Assembly: GCA_963716445.1 (NCBI GenBank)
Contig: OY970313.1
Coordinates: 1,612,001 to 1,676,000, forward strand
DNA: 64,000 bases
Direction of reading: 5' to 3'
Source of the DNA: JAAYBF01 sp963716445
Lineage (GTDB): Bacteria; Actinomycetota; Thermoleophilia; Solirubrobacterales; Thermoleophilaceae
Shown here: one piece after another, positions 34,605 through 44,867 of the stretch
Position numbering within the stretch: position 1 is the first letter of the stretch
Layout of the letters: every line of letters starts with the position of its first letter
The notes under the pieces: generated by a model
What the model saw: the letters and a program-made list of their open reading frames with translations, nothing else
Told to the model about the DNA's origin: nothing
Database searches by the model: none
Position numbers and translations under genes: made by a program

Positions 34605-35504
34605 GTGTCGGCCTCCCCCGCCATCCGCCTGCGTGGCGTCGTCAAGCGCTACGGCGAGATCACGGCCGTGGACGGCCTCGACCTCGACGTCCCCGCGGGC
34701 GTCTGCGTCGGGCTGCTGGGCCCCAACGGCGCCGGCAAGTCGACGACGATGCGGCTGCTGACCGCGCAGGCGATCGCCGACGAGGGGGAGATCGAGGTCC
34801 TCGGCTACGAGCTGCCGGGCGAGTCGAAGCAGGCGCGCGCGGAGTGCGGGGTCGTGCCCCAGCTCGACAACCTCGACACGACGCTCACCACCGAGCAGAA
34901 CCTGCTCGTCTTCGCCCACCTCTACCGCGTGCCGAGGCGCGAGCGCGAGGAGGCGATCGAGCGCGCGCTCCAGATCGCCAATCTGACCGGCCGCCGCGAC
35001 ACGCGCGTCGACGAGCTGTCGGGAGGGATGCGCCGGCGGCTGCTGATCGCCCGCGCGCTGGTCCACCGGCCACGGCTGCTGCTGCTCGACGAGCCGACCG
35101 TGGGGCTCGACCCGCAGGTGCGCCAGGAGCTGTGGGCGCTGATCGACGCGCTGCGCTCGGAGGGCGTCTCGATCCTGATGTCGACCCACTACATCGAGGA
35201 GGCGGAGCGGCTGGCCGACACCGTGACGATCATGTCCCACGGCCGCGTGGTCGCGGCCGGCAGGCCGATCGACCTCGTCGCCGAGCACGCCGGCCGCGAG
35301 GTCGTCGAGGTCTACGGTCCGCCCGCGCGACTCGCCGAGGTCGAGCTGGAGGCGTCGACCGCCGGTCTGCGCACGCGCCGCACCGGCACCTCGATCACCG
35401 TGCTCGGCGAGCTGTCGGCGAACGGGCACGGGATCGAGGGCGCCCGCCGCTCGGGGAACCTCGAGGACGTCTTCGTGCTGCTGACGGGCGAGGAGATCTC
35501 GTGA
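34605..35504 (+). CDS. ABC-2 type exporter, ATP-binding protein
   Basis: A 299-residue ABC ATPase from GTG 34605 (VSASPAIRLRGVVKRYGEIT); the frame is open further upstream but without homology. Walker A is GLLGPNGAGKSTTMRLL, the Q-loop region is CGVVPQLDNLDTTLT, the signature is ELSGGMRRRLLIARAL, Walker B is LLLLDEPTVGLDP, and the switch histidine is in LMSTHYIEEAERLA. The pattern matches the DrrA/NodI group of ABC-2 exporters. It overlaps its permease by GTGA. The exported substrate (drug, lipid or glycan) cannot be read from sequence. Confidence 0.9.
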   Translation: MSASPAIRLRGVVKRYGEITAVDGLDLDVPAGVCVGLLGPNGAGKSTTMRLLTAQAIADEGEIEVLGYELPGESKQARAECGVVPQLDNLDTTLTTEQNLLVFAHLYRVPRREREEAIERALQIANLTGRRDTRVDELSGGMRRRLLIARALVHRPRLLLLDEPTVGLDPQVRQELWALIDALRSEGVSILMSTHYIEEAERLADTVTIMSHGRVVAAGRPIDLVAEHAGREVVEVYGPPARLAEVELEASTAGLRTRRTGTSITVLGELSANGHGIEGARRSGNLEDVFVLLTGEEIS

Positions 35505-36319
35505 CCGGCGCGACCGCCTCCGAGCTCGCCGCCCCGCGACCGACCCGTCGCCTGCACCGCTTCGAGGGCAGCGCGATCGGCGGAGTGCTCGTGCGCGAGA
35601 TGATCAACTTCTCGTCCTACTGGCGCTCGACCACCTTCTCGTCGACGATCGAGCCGACGATCTACCTGCTCGCCTTCGGCTTCGGCCTCGGCTCGCTGGT
35701 GTCGAACGTCTCCGGCCTCTCATACAAGGAGTTCGTCGGCACCGGGATGGTCGCGATGGCGGTGCTCTTCTCGTCGGCGATGCCGTCGATGTTCGGCACC
35801 TTCGTCAAGTACCAGTTCCAGCACACCTACGACGCGATCCTCGCCGCACCGGTCGACACCGAGGAGCTGGTCAGCGCCGAGGCGCTCTGGATGGCGATGC
35901 GGGCGAGCGTCTACGGCTGCGCGCCGCTGCTCGTGGCGATGGGCTTCGGCCTCGACCCGAGCTGGGGGATGCTCGCCGTCCCGGCGATCAACTTCACCGC
36001 CGGCTTCGGCTGGTCGTGCTTCGGCATCGCGATCGCCGCGTTCGTGAGATCGATCGACAACTTCAGCTACATCACCAGCGCGGTGATCACCCCGCTCTTC
36101 CTCGTCGCCGGAACGTTCTTCCCGCTCGACCAGCTGCCCGAGTGGGCTCAGGTCGTCGCGCAGCTCAACCCGCTCTACCACTGCGTGGAGCTGGTCCGCC
36201 ACGCCGCCTTCGGCTGGGAGGGATGGGCCGACGTCGGCCACTTCGCCGCGCTGGTCGCCTTCGGCCTCGCCGCCTGGCGCATCGCGATCGTCGGAATGAC
36301 GCGCAAGCTGGTCGACTGA
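35501..36319 (+). CDS. ABC-2 type exporter, permease protein
   Basis: A 272-residue membrane protein from GTG 35501, overlapping the ATPase stop. It has six hydrophobic segments, preceded by a short cytoplasmic N-terminus with the amphipathic stretch VLVREMINFSSYWRSTTFSS. The conserved ABC-2 C-terminal block is PLFLVAGTFFPLDQLPEWAQ followed by LNPLYHCVELVRHAAFG, as in NodJ/DrrB-like proteins. Forms the transport channel with the ATPase encoded upstream. Confidence 0.9.
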   Translation: MTGATASELAAPRPTRRLHRFEGSAIGGVLVREMINFSSYWRSTTFSSTIEPTIYLLAFGFGLGSLVSNVSGLSYKEFVGTGMVAMAVLFSSAMPSMFGTFVKYQFQHTYDAILAAPVDTEELVSAEALWMAMRASVYGCAPLLVAMGFGLDPSWGMLAVPAINFTAGFGWSCFGIAIAAFVRSIDNFSYITSAVITPLFLVAGTFFPLDQLPEWAQVVAQLNPLYHCVELVRHAAFGWEGWADVGHFAALVAFGLAAWRIAIVGMTRKLVD

Positions 36320-36357
36320 GCGCGCCGGTCGGCCGCCTCGCAGCCGCCCTGACTCGA

Positions 36358-37746
36358 TCAGGCCGAGTTGGCGCGCACGTTCGGCGGCGCCGCCGCCGGA
36401 CGGGTGTCGCCGCTCAGGTGACGGCTCAGCCAGTCGCCCGCCAGCCGCGCCACCTCGTGGAGCGCGCCCGGCTCCTCGAACAGGTGGCCTGCGCCCGGGA
36501 CGACCGCAAGCTGCCGCGGCCCGGCGAGCAGCGCCGCCGCCTGGCGGTTGAGCTCGAGCACGTTGCGGTCCTCGCCTCCGACGATCAGCAGGGTCGGCGA
36601 GCTGACCTGGGCGAGCGCGGAGCCGGCGAGGTCCGGGCGTCCTCCGCGCGAGACGACCGCCGCGATCTGGCCGCCGAGCGCCGCCGCGGCGCGCAGCGCC
36701 GCCGCGGCGCCGGTCGAAGCGCCGAAGTACGCCAGCGGCAACGGCTTCAGCCCCGGATGCCGGCGCACCCACGCGGTCGCGTCCACTAGCCGTCCGCAGA
36801 GCAGGTCGACGTCGAAGACGTTGCGCCGGTCGTGCGCCTCGGCGGAGGTGAGCAGGTCGAACAGCAGCGTCGCGAGGCCGCGCTGCTCGAGCGTCCTCGC
36901 GACGGCGACGTTACGCGGGCTCAGCCGGCTCGACCCGCTGCCGTGCACGAAGACGACCACCCCACGGGGATCGGGCGGCAGGCGAAAGGTCGCCTTCAGC
37001 CGCGCGCCGTCGCGCGTGGGCAGGATCGTGTCCCCGGACCCGGCGGTCTGCCCCACGCGGCTCTCCCCCGGCGCCCGGCCCGCCTCGGCGGCGGCCTGCT
37101 CGGAGCGGCCGGCGCGCAGCAGGGCCACCACCTCGCGATCCGACGTCTGCGAGAAGTCCGCGTACCAGGCGCCGACGCCGCCGAAGCGCCGCGGCTGCTC
37201 GAGGCTGACGAGCTCGTCGATCCGCCCTCGCAGCCGCCGCTCGATGCCGGCGGGACAGACCGGCACGGCGACGATCGTCCGTCCCGCCCCGCGGGCCCGC
37301 ATGACGCCCGTCGCCGCAGTGGCCGTGACCCCGGTGGCGAGGCCGTCGTCGACGAGGACCACCGTCCGCCCGGCGACCTCGACGGGCGGCAGGCCGCCGC
37401 GGTAGAGCCGGCGGCGGCGCTCCAGCTCCGCGCGCTCGCGCGCGACGACCGCCTCGATCTGCTCCTCGGTCACCGCCAGCGCGGAGATCGTGTCGGCGTC
37501 GAGGATCGTCGTGCCGTCCTCGCCGAGGGCGCCGATGCCGAGCTCGGGCTGGCCGGGAGCGCCGAGCTTGCGGACCAGCCCGATGTCGAGCGGCGCCCCG
37601 AGCGCGCGCGCCACCTCGTAGGCCACGGGCACGCCGCCACGCGGCAGGCCGACGACCACCGGCTCCTCGATCGACAGCGCGCGCAGGCGACCCGCGAGGA
37701 TCCGTCCCGCCTCGCGCCGATCCCGGAAGGTGAAGCGCCCGTACAT
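36358..37746 (-). CDS. Phosphoribosyltransferase-alpha/beta hydrolase fusion
   Basis: A 462-residue two-domain protein. Residues 1-220 are a type I phosphoribosyltransferase: FRDRREAGRILAGRLRALS at the N-terminus, VVGLPRGGVPVAYEVARALG, and the PRPP-binding loop VVLVDDGLATGVTATAA. Residues 240-445 are an alpha/beta hydrolase: VVVFVHGSGSSRLSPRN (oxyanion region), nucleophile elbow YFGASTGAAAAL (GxSxG), acid in IVGGEDRNVLELN and histidine in VPGAGHLFEEPG. All catalytic positions look intact. The pair occurs together in other actinobacteria and proteobacteria, but the reaction is not established. Stands alone, convergent with the ABC permease. Confidence 0.85.
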   Translation of the reverse strand: MYGRFTFRDRREAGRILAGRLRALSIEEPVVVGLPRGGVPVAYEVARALGAPLDIGLVRKLGAPGQPELGIGALGEDGTTILDADTISALAVTEEQIEAVVARERAELERRRRLYRGGLPPVEVAGRTVVLVDDGLATGVTATAATGVMRARGAGRTIVAVPVCPAGIERRLRGRIDELVSLEQPRRFGGVGAWYADFSQTSDREVVALLRAGRSEQAAAEAGRAPGESRVGQTAGSGDTILPTRDGARLKATFRLPPDPRGVVVFVHGSGSSRLSPRNVAVARTLEQRGLATLLFDLLTSAEAHDRRNVFDVDLLCGRLVDATAWVRRHPGLKPLPLAYFGASTGAAAALRAAAALGGQIAAVVSRGGRPDLAGSALAQVSSPTLLIVGGEDRNVLELNRQAAALLAGPRQLAVVPGAGHLFEEPGALHEVARLAGDWLSRHLSGDTRPAAAPPNVRANSA

Positions 37747-37812
37747 GTCAGTCGCCTACCCACGACATTACGGCGTAAGCGACACTCCGACCACCCGCGG
37801 CCCGGCCCTCGC

Positions 37813-38676
37813 TCAGCGCAGGCCGGCGGCGCCAGGCGAGAGCAGTGCGGACACGAGCGCAGCCGCGACGAGCAGCAGCACCGACGGAACGAGCAGCAGG
37901 GCGACGACTAGCTGGATCTTCGGCCCGGCGCGCGCCGCCTGCTCCTGCACGGCATGGCGCAGCGCGAGGCGCGCGTCGCGTGCCTGGGTGGCGAGCGTGG
38001 CGCCGAGCGGCGCGCCGTGGCGACGGGCGCGATCGAGCGCCGCCGTCAGCGCGCGAACCTCCGGCAGCGGCAGCCGCGCCTCCATGACGGCGAGCGCCTC
38101 GCCAACCGGCACGCCGAGCTCGACCTGGCGTCCGACGGCCCGCCACTCGGATGCCAGCGGCCCGTCGGCGCGCTTCCCGACGGCCGCCAGGGCCGCGGCG
38201 AGCGAGGCGCCGCCGTCGATCGTCACGCGCAGGAGGTCGAGCAGGTCGGGCAGCTGACGCCGCGCGGCCGTCGCGCGGCGAGCGGTCTGGCGAGCGAGCC
38301 AGAGGTCCGGAGCCAGGAAGCCGCCGACCGGAGCGACGGCGACCAGCAGCGGACCGAGACGACCCGGGGCCAACGCGCCCAGCAGAGCGCCGGGTGGCGC
38401 GGCGATGACGGCGCCGCTGAGCTTCGCCGCCATCAGCTCGCGCGGCGCGAGGCCGCCGGGCCTCCCGGCCGCCTCGATCCGCCGCTCAAGGTCCCGAGGC
38501 GCCGCCCGCCGCGCGGCGGCGCCGCCGAGCCGTGCGAGCACGCGCAGGGCGTCCGGAGCGCGGCGCCGGTCCGGTCGCGGGCCGGCGCGCCGGCGGCCCC
38601 CTGGCGGCCAGGCCAACAGACCGATCCCCGCCACGGCGAGGGCGGCGGCGGCGAAGGCGAGCGCGCCGGCGATCAC
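37813..38676 (-). CDS. tadC: Type II/IV secretion inner-membrane protein, TadC-like
   Basis: A 287-residue protein from GTG 38676, overlapping the tadB-like stop (GTGA). An N-terminal hydrophobic helix is followed by a basic linker, a pair of helices near 100-135, a cytoplasmic GspF/T2SSF helical domain (RQLPDLLDLLRVTIDGGASL, ALAVMEARLPLPEVRALTAA) and two C-terminal helices (IQLVVALLLVPSVLLLVAAA). TadB and TadC form the membrane platform of Flp/Tad pili. Third and last gene of a tadA-tadB-tadC operon. The name is by position and fold. Confidence 0.82.
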   Translation of the reverse strand: MIAGALAFAAAALAVAGIGLLAWPPGGRRRAGPRPDRRRAPDALRVLARLGGAAARRAAPRDLERRIEAAGRPGGLAPRELMAAKLSGAVIAAPPGALLGALAPGRLGPLLVAVAPVGGFLAPDLWLARQTARRATAARRQLPDLLDLLRVTIDGGASLAAALAAVGKRADGPLASEWRAVGRQVELGVPVGEALAVMEARLPLPEVRALTAALDRARRHGAPLGATLATQARDARLALRHAVQEQAARAGPKIQLVVALLLVPSVLLLVAAALVSALLSPGAAGLR

Positions 38677-39536
38677 CAGCGGACCCGTCCGAGACGGCGG
38701 ATCAGCACCGCGGCGACGACCTGCATCGCGAGCGCCAGCCCGAGGAGCCAGCCGGTCAGCAGCCAGCCGGCCAGCCCGCCGACGAAGCCAGGACTCGCCA
38801 GCTCGCCCAGCAGCGCGCCGCCGAGCGGCAGCAGCACGACGATGACGCCGGTGAAGCGGGCCTGAGCGGTGGCCGCGCGGACCTCGTCCTCGAGCCGCTC
38901 CTGGTCGGCGAAGCCCTCCGCGCACTCACGCAGCAGACGGGCCAGATCGCCGCCGGCGCCACGCTGCACGAGGCACGCCGCGACGACCACGGCGAGCCGG
39001 CGCGAGCCCGTGCGCCCGCGCAGGTCGGCGAGCGCGGCGTCGGTGCGCGCCCCGGCCGCCAGCTCCGCGGCCGTGCGCCGCAGCTCGTGACCGACCTGCC
39101 CATTCGCGCCGCGCGCCGCCTCGACCAGCGCTCCCCGCAGCGAGTGACCGGCCGCCAGCGCGTCGGCCAGCGCGACGGCTACGGCCGCGGCCCCGGCGTC
39201 GACGGCGCGCCGGTAGTGCTCCCGCCGCGCTCGCAGGACACGAGCGGCGATCCAGGGACCGGCGGCTCCCATCGCGAGCCCGACCCTCGGCCCGGCGAGC
39301 AGAGCTCCCGCTAGCAGGGCGATCGCGGCGCCGGCGGCGAGCAGCCGCCGCCGCTCGGCGGCGCCCGGGTCGCGTCCCTCGCGGCCGGCGCGGACGACCG
39401 CGTCGGCGAGCGTGAGCATCCGTCGCAGAACGGCCGGAGCGCGCACGCGCGCGGACGGGAGCCCCGCCACGACCAGCTCCGCGGCCGCGAGCGCCCCGAA
39501 GGCGCCGGCGGCGAACGCCGTCGCCTCGCCGATCAC
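38673..39536 (-). CDS. tadB: Type II/IV secretion inner-membrane protein, TadB-like
   Basis: A 287-residue protein from GTG 39536, overlapping both neighbours by four bases. N-terminal and middle hydrophobic helices flank a GspF-like helical domain with ALADALAAGHSLRGALVEAA, RLAVVVAACLVQRGAGGDLA and RLLRECAEGFADQERLEDEV; the C-terminus is hydrophobic (FVGGLAGWLLTGWLLGLALA). It would anchor the TadA ATPase at the membrane. No pilin, prepilin peptidase or secretin-like gene accompanies the three genes. Confidence 0.82.
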   Translation of the reverse strand: MIGEATAFAAGAFGALAAAELVVAGLPSARVRAPAVLRRMLTLADAVVRAGREGRDPGAAERRRLLAAGAAIALLAGALLAGPRVGLAMGAAGPWIAARVLRARREHYRRAVDAGAAAVAVALADALAAGHSLRGALVEAARGANGQVGHELRRTAAELAAGARTDAALADLRGRTGSRRLAVVVAACLVQRGAGGDLARLLRECAEGFADQERLEDEVRAATAQARFTGVIVVLLPLGGALLGELASPGFVGGLAGWLLTGWLLGLALAMQVVAAVLIRRLGRVRW

Positions 39537-40705
39537 GCGCCCGCCCGCAGCCGCTCGCCGAGGCGTCCGGCGCGCGGCTCGTCCACGCGCCCGTCGACGA
39601 GCAGCGCGCGAGCGGTCGCGCCTTGCGCGCCGCGAACCACCTCGGCTATCCCCTCCACGACGCGCGATCCGCAAGGACGGCGCGCCTGGTGAACGACGAG
39701 CTCGACCGCACGGGTCACCTGATCTCGAACGGCGGCGTGCGGCAGGGCGACGCCGGCCATCAGCGCGAGCGTCTCCAGCCGCCGCAGCGCATCCTCGGGC
39801 GAGTTCGCGTGGACCGTTGACAGCGACCCGTCGTGGCCGGTGTTCAGCGCCTGGAGCAGGTCGAGCGCCTCTCCGCCGCGAACCTCGCCGACGACGATCC
39901 GGTCGGGGCGCATCCGCAGCGCGTTGCGCACGAGGCTCCGGATCGTCACCTCGCCGCCCCCGCCGAGGCTCGGCGGCCGCGCCTCCAGCCGCACGACGTG
40001 GGGTTGGCGCAGTCGCAGCTCGGCGGCGTCCTCGATCGTCACGATCCGCTCGCCGTCGGGTATCGCGCCCGAGAGCGCGTTGAGCGTCGTCGTCTTGCCG
40101 GAGCCCGCTCCGCCGCTGACGAGAATCGACGCCCGCGCGGCGACGCAGCGCTCGAGCAGCCGCGCCGCCGCGTCGGACAGCGTCCCGAGCCGCACCAGGT
40201 CGTCGAGCGAGAAGCCCTCGTGACGGAAGCGGCGGATGGTCAGGCAGGGGCCCGACAGCGACAGCGGCGGGATCACCACGTTGACCCGCGAGCCGTCGGC
40301 CAGGCGCGCGTCGCAGAGCGGGGACGCCTCGTCCACGCGGCGCCCGAGCGGCGCCAGGATCCGCTCGATCGCGTGCATCAGCTCGGCCTCGGACTCGAAG
40401 CGGACCCCGGCCGGCCGGATCAGACCGCCGCGCTCGACGTAGACCTCATCAGGTCCGTTGACCATCACCTCGTCGACCGCCGTGTCGGCGAGCAGCGGCT
40501 CCAACGGCCCGAGTCCCGTCGCCAGCAGCGAGACGCGCTCGCGCAGCGCCCCTCGGTCGACCTCCGACAGCGGACTCGCCTCGCGCTCGACGAGCGCCGC
40601 TATCTCCGCCTCGAGGTCGTCCCCGGACTCCCCGGTCCGCGCTCGCTCGATCAGCCGCCCGCGCAGCGCGACGGCCAGCTCTTCGATCGCCTCGGCCACC
40701 GGCAT
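39533..40705 (-). CDS. tadA: Type IV secretion/Flp pilus assembly ATPase (TadA/CpaF)
   Basis: A 390-residue hexameric secretion ATPase. The N-terminal domain has LGPLEPLLADTAVDEVMVNG and then PDEVYVERGG. Walker A is ILVSGGAGSGKTTTLNALSG, the Asp-box is GERIVTIEDAAELRL, Walker B and the His-box are RNALRMRPDRIVVGEVRGGE and GHDGSLSTVHANSPEDALRR. All are typical of the CpaF/TadA group. It powers extension, and in some systems retraction, of Flp pili. First gene of the tad operon; the promoter should be in the 70 bp between it and the Rpf-like gene. Confidence 0.92.
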   Translation of the reverse strand: MPVAEAIEELAVALRGRLIERARTGESGDDLEAEIAALVEREASPLSEVDRGALRERVSLLATGLGPLEPLLADTAVDEVMVNGPDEVYVERGGLIRPAGVRFESEAELMHAIERILAPLGRRVDEASPLCDARLADGSRVNVVIPPLSLSGPCLTIRRFRHEGFSLDDLVRLGTLSDAAARLLERCVAARASILVSGGAGSGKTTTLNALSGAIPDGERIVTIEDAAELRLRQPHVVRLEARPPSLGGGGEVTIRSLVRNALRMRPDRIVVGEVRGGEALDLLQALNTGHDGSLSTVHANSPEDALRRLETLALMAGVALPHAAVRDQVTRAVELVVHQARRPCGSRVVEGIAEVVRGAQGATARALLVDGRVDEPRAGRLGERLRAGA

Positions 40706-40775
40706 GTAGGGCGCTCGAGCTCGGCATCCGCCCCCGCCGGCGAGCGACTGCTGTGCCGTCGAGGTTGGCTCGCCG

Positions 40776-41438
40776 CTAGGCGACGCGGGCGGCGCAGGCC
40801 GGCCACGGCGCGACGCCGTTGGCGCGGTAGAGCTTCAGCGCCATGCGATCCTGGTGCGCCTCGGAGGCGCGCGCCGGGTCGGAGCCGCGGCCGCCGATCG
40901 ACTTCCAGGTCGCCCGCGAGAACTGGAACTTCCCCCGGTAGAGGCCGTTCGACGAGACGGCGCGTGGATCGCCGCCGGACTCGCACTCCGCGATCAGCCT
41001 CAGGACACGTGGCAACTTGACGTCGCTGCCGCCGGCGGAGGAGTCCGCCGGCGGGTGCCGCACCTCGGCCGCGCTGAAGCGCGCAAGCCCGAGCCGGCCA
41101 CGCGTGATCGGGCCGACGATGCCATCGGCGGCGAGCCCCCTGCGGCGCTGGAACCGCTTGACGGCCCGATCGGTCTGCGGCCCGAAGACGCCGTCCGCGG
41201 AGATGCCGAGCCGGCGCTGCAGGCGCCGGACGGCGGCGCCGCGATCGCCCTCGCGTAGCGTGACCTCGGAGGAGGCGATCGCCGCGCCGGCGGCCGCGAC
41301 CGGCTCGTCGGCCAATGCGGGAGCCGCCGCGGGCAGCGAGCCCGCAAATGCCAGCACGGTCACCGAGAGCAGCGCGAGGCACAGTCGCGTGCGCGGATGG
41401 CGCGCGGGCGGCACTGCAGCGTCGATGGGGCGATGCAA
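40776..41438 (-). CDS. Secreted Rpf/transglycosylase-like muralytic protein with a peptidoglycan-binding domain
   Basis: A 220-residue exported protein. It has an N-terminal signal peptide (LCLALLSVTVLAFAGSLPAA, cleavage near ALADE), one PG_binding_1 repeat at about 60-115 (REGDRGAAVRRLQRRLGISA, then FGPQTDRAVKRFQRRRGLAA), and a C-terminal transglycosylase-like/Rpf domain (LIAECESGGDPRAVSSNGLY, then GKFQFSRATWKSIGG). The catalytic glutamate is the one in AECESG. Rpf-type enzymes cleave peptidoglycan glycan strands and promote resuscitation and growth. A c-di-AMP riboswitch precedes the gene, the classical arrangement for actinobacterial rpf genes. Confidence 0.88.
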   Translation of the reverse strand: MHRPIDAAVPPARHPRTRLCLALLSVTVLAFAGSLPAAAPALADEPVAAAGAAIASSEVTLREGDRGAAVRRLQRRLGISADGVFGPQTDRAVKRFQRRRGLAADGIVGPITRGRLGLARFSAAEVRHPPADSSAGGSDVKLPRVLRLIAECESGGDPRAVSSNGLYRGKFQFSRATWKSIGGRGSDPARASEAHQDRMALKLYRANGVAPWPACAARVA

Positions 41439-41439
41439 C

Positions 41440-41606
41440 TTTCTCGGCTCCTCTTTCCGGTGCCTACGGGGTGAGCTGACGGGCTCGCGCTGGAAAGTGC
41501 GCTACGCCGCGGACTGGCGGCGATTCGCCCCGGGGGCCGGCTGCGACCGGCCCCAGTGGTTCCCCCGTTCTCCGCCGCCTGGGCGACGAAGACTCGGCTT
41601 TGCTCG
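41440..41606 (-). ncRNA. ydaO/yuaA-type c-di-AMP riboswitch (leader of the Rpf-like gene)
   Basis: The minus-strand leader contains the conserved blocks of this class in order: GGCGGCGGAGAACGGGGGAA with CCACTGGG next, a GC-rich hairpin, GGGGCGAATC, and the strongly conserved GCCCGTCAGCTCACCCCGTA followed by GGCACCGGAAAGAGG. The element ends just before the start codon of the muralytic gene. In actinobacteria such riboswitches usually turn off cell-wall hydrolase genes when c-di-AMP is high. Identification is by consensus recall; boundaries are approximate. Confidence 0.82.
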
Positions 41607-41668
41607 TTCGAAGTGCGGTAGTGAAGCAGATTCAGCGGCGGAACGTCGCGGAATCCTGCATCCGACCG

Positions 41669-42313
41669 CTACCGCGAGCGCTTCGCCATGCGTCCCGGGA
41701 GATGCAGCAGCACGCGCACGCCCTCGACGCCCGGCACGCTCGCGGTCGTCCGCTCGAGCTCCCGAATCGTCTCCGGGCTGTCGACCCGCCCGCGCAGGAC
41801 GACCATCGCGCCCGCGACCTCGACCTGGACGTTCCCGCCCGCATCGGAGATCGACGCCGCCAGCGTCGAGCGGACCCGGCCCTCCAGCTCCCCCTCGCTC
41901 GCGGAGGGCGGAGTCGGGATCGGCTCGGGCGGCGGCGCCGGCGCCGGGTCGGGCACCGGCGTCGGGTCTGGCACGGGGCTGGGCGAAGGATCGGGGACCG
42001 GACTCGGCGAGGGATCGGGCGCCGGCGTCGGGTCCGGCGACGGGATCGGGTCCGGTGTCGGAGCGGGCGGCTCCGGGACCGAAGGCGGCACCGGTCCGGG
42101 ATCGGGACCGGGAGGCGCCGGCGTCGGCGGTCCGGGGGCCGGTCCAGGCACCGGCTGCGGGCCGGTCTGCTCGAACGCCGGGCCGGCCGTCAGGCTGAGC
42201 CTGCGCCGCTCGCTCAGCCGCCGCTGCGCCAGCACGGCGCCCGCGGCCCCCGCGGCGCCGGCCACGACCAGCGGCGCGACCCTGCGGACGATCTCGCGGG
42301 AGAGGAAGCCCAT
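41669..42313 (-). CDS. BON-domain protein with membrane anchor and proline-rich linker
   Basis: A protein of about 214 residues, started at ATG 42313 (MGFLSREIVRRVAPLVVAGA), which follows GGGAGGGG directly; an ATG at 42349 adds 12 residues. A hydrophobic N-terminal segment (VAPLVVAGAAGAAGAVLAQ) is followed by about 90 residues dominated by Pro, Asp and Ser in PDP/PSP units, then a BON domain (VRSTLAASISDAGGNVQVEV, VVLRGRVDSPETIRELERTT, VEGVRVLLHLP). BON domains bind lipids or surfaces. The linker is long enough to reach across the cell wall. Function unknown; between the Rpf-like gene and lon on the same strand. Confidence 0.75.
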   Translation of the reverse strand: MGFLSREIVRRVAPLVVAGAAGAAGAVLAQRRLSERRRLSLTAGPAFEQTGPQPVPGPAPGPPTPAPPGPDPGPVPPSVPEPPAPTPDPIPSPDPTPAPDPSPSPVPDPSPSPVPDPTPVPDPAPAPPPEPIPTPPSASEGELEGRVRSTLAASISDAGGNVQVEVAGAMVVLRGRVDSPETIRELERTTASVPGVEGVRVLLHLPGRMAKRSR

Positions 42314-42368
42314 CCCCTCCCACGATATCGCCACCGGTCCGGCGAGCACCGCAGCTACAGCAGACTCC

Positions 42369-44681
<2,313 letters not shown>

Positions 44682-44717
44682 GCGTTCGGCTCCCGTAGTC
44701 ACTTACGTTTGATAAGT

Positions 44718-44746
44718 AGTGTAGCGGGTCTGAGCGGCCCCTCCAA
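44718..44746 (-). promoter_or_regulatory. Candidate promoter of lon
   Basis: Minus strand TTGGAG (complement of 44741-44746) and TACACT (complement of 44718-44723) are separated by 17 bp, about 40 bp upstream of the lon start. The gap as a whole is AT-richer than the surroundings. I looked for the HspR inverted repeat known from other actinobacterial heat-shock genes and did not find a convincing match. Confidence 0.45.
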
Positions 44747-44867
44747 CCCGCATATGAGACAACTTGATACGCATCGACTTAGATCGTAGCGGCTCTGGGC
44801 GTCTCGCAGAGCCAATCGAAGCCAGGCCGCGCGACAGGGCCGCCGCCTCCCGTCCGCCCGAGCGGCG

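Noticed and set aside
41880..42160. Tandem-repeat-like GGCTCGGG/GTCGGG pattern suggestive of a minisatellite or CRISPR
   Set aside because: It is the coding sequence of the Pro-Asp-Pro stalk; units are irregular and no spacer structure exists.
44703..44867. Possible HspR-type inverted repeat (HAIR) upstream of lon
   Set aside because: CTTGAT and CTTAG segments are near the right place but do not form the required inverted repeat.
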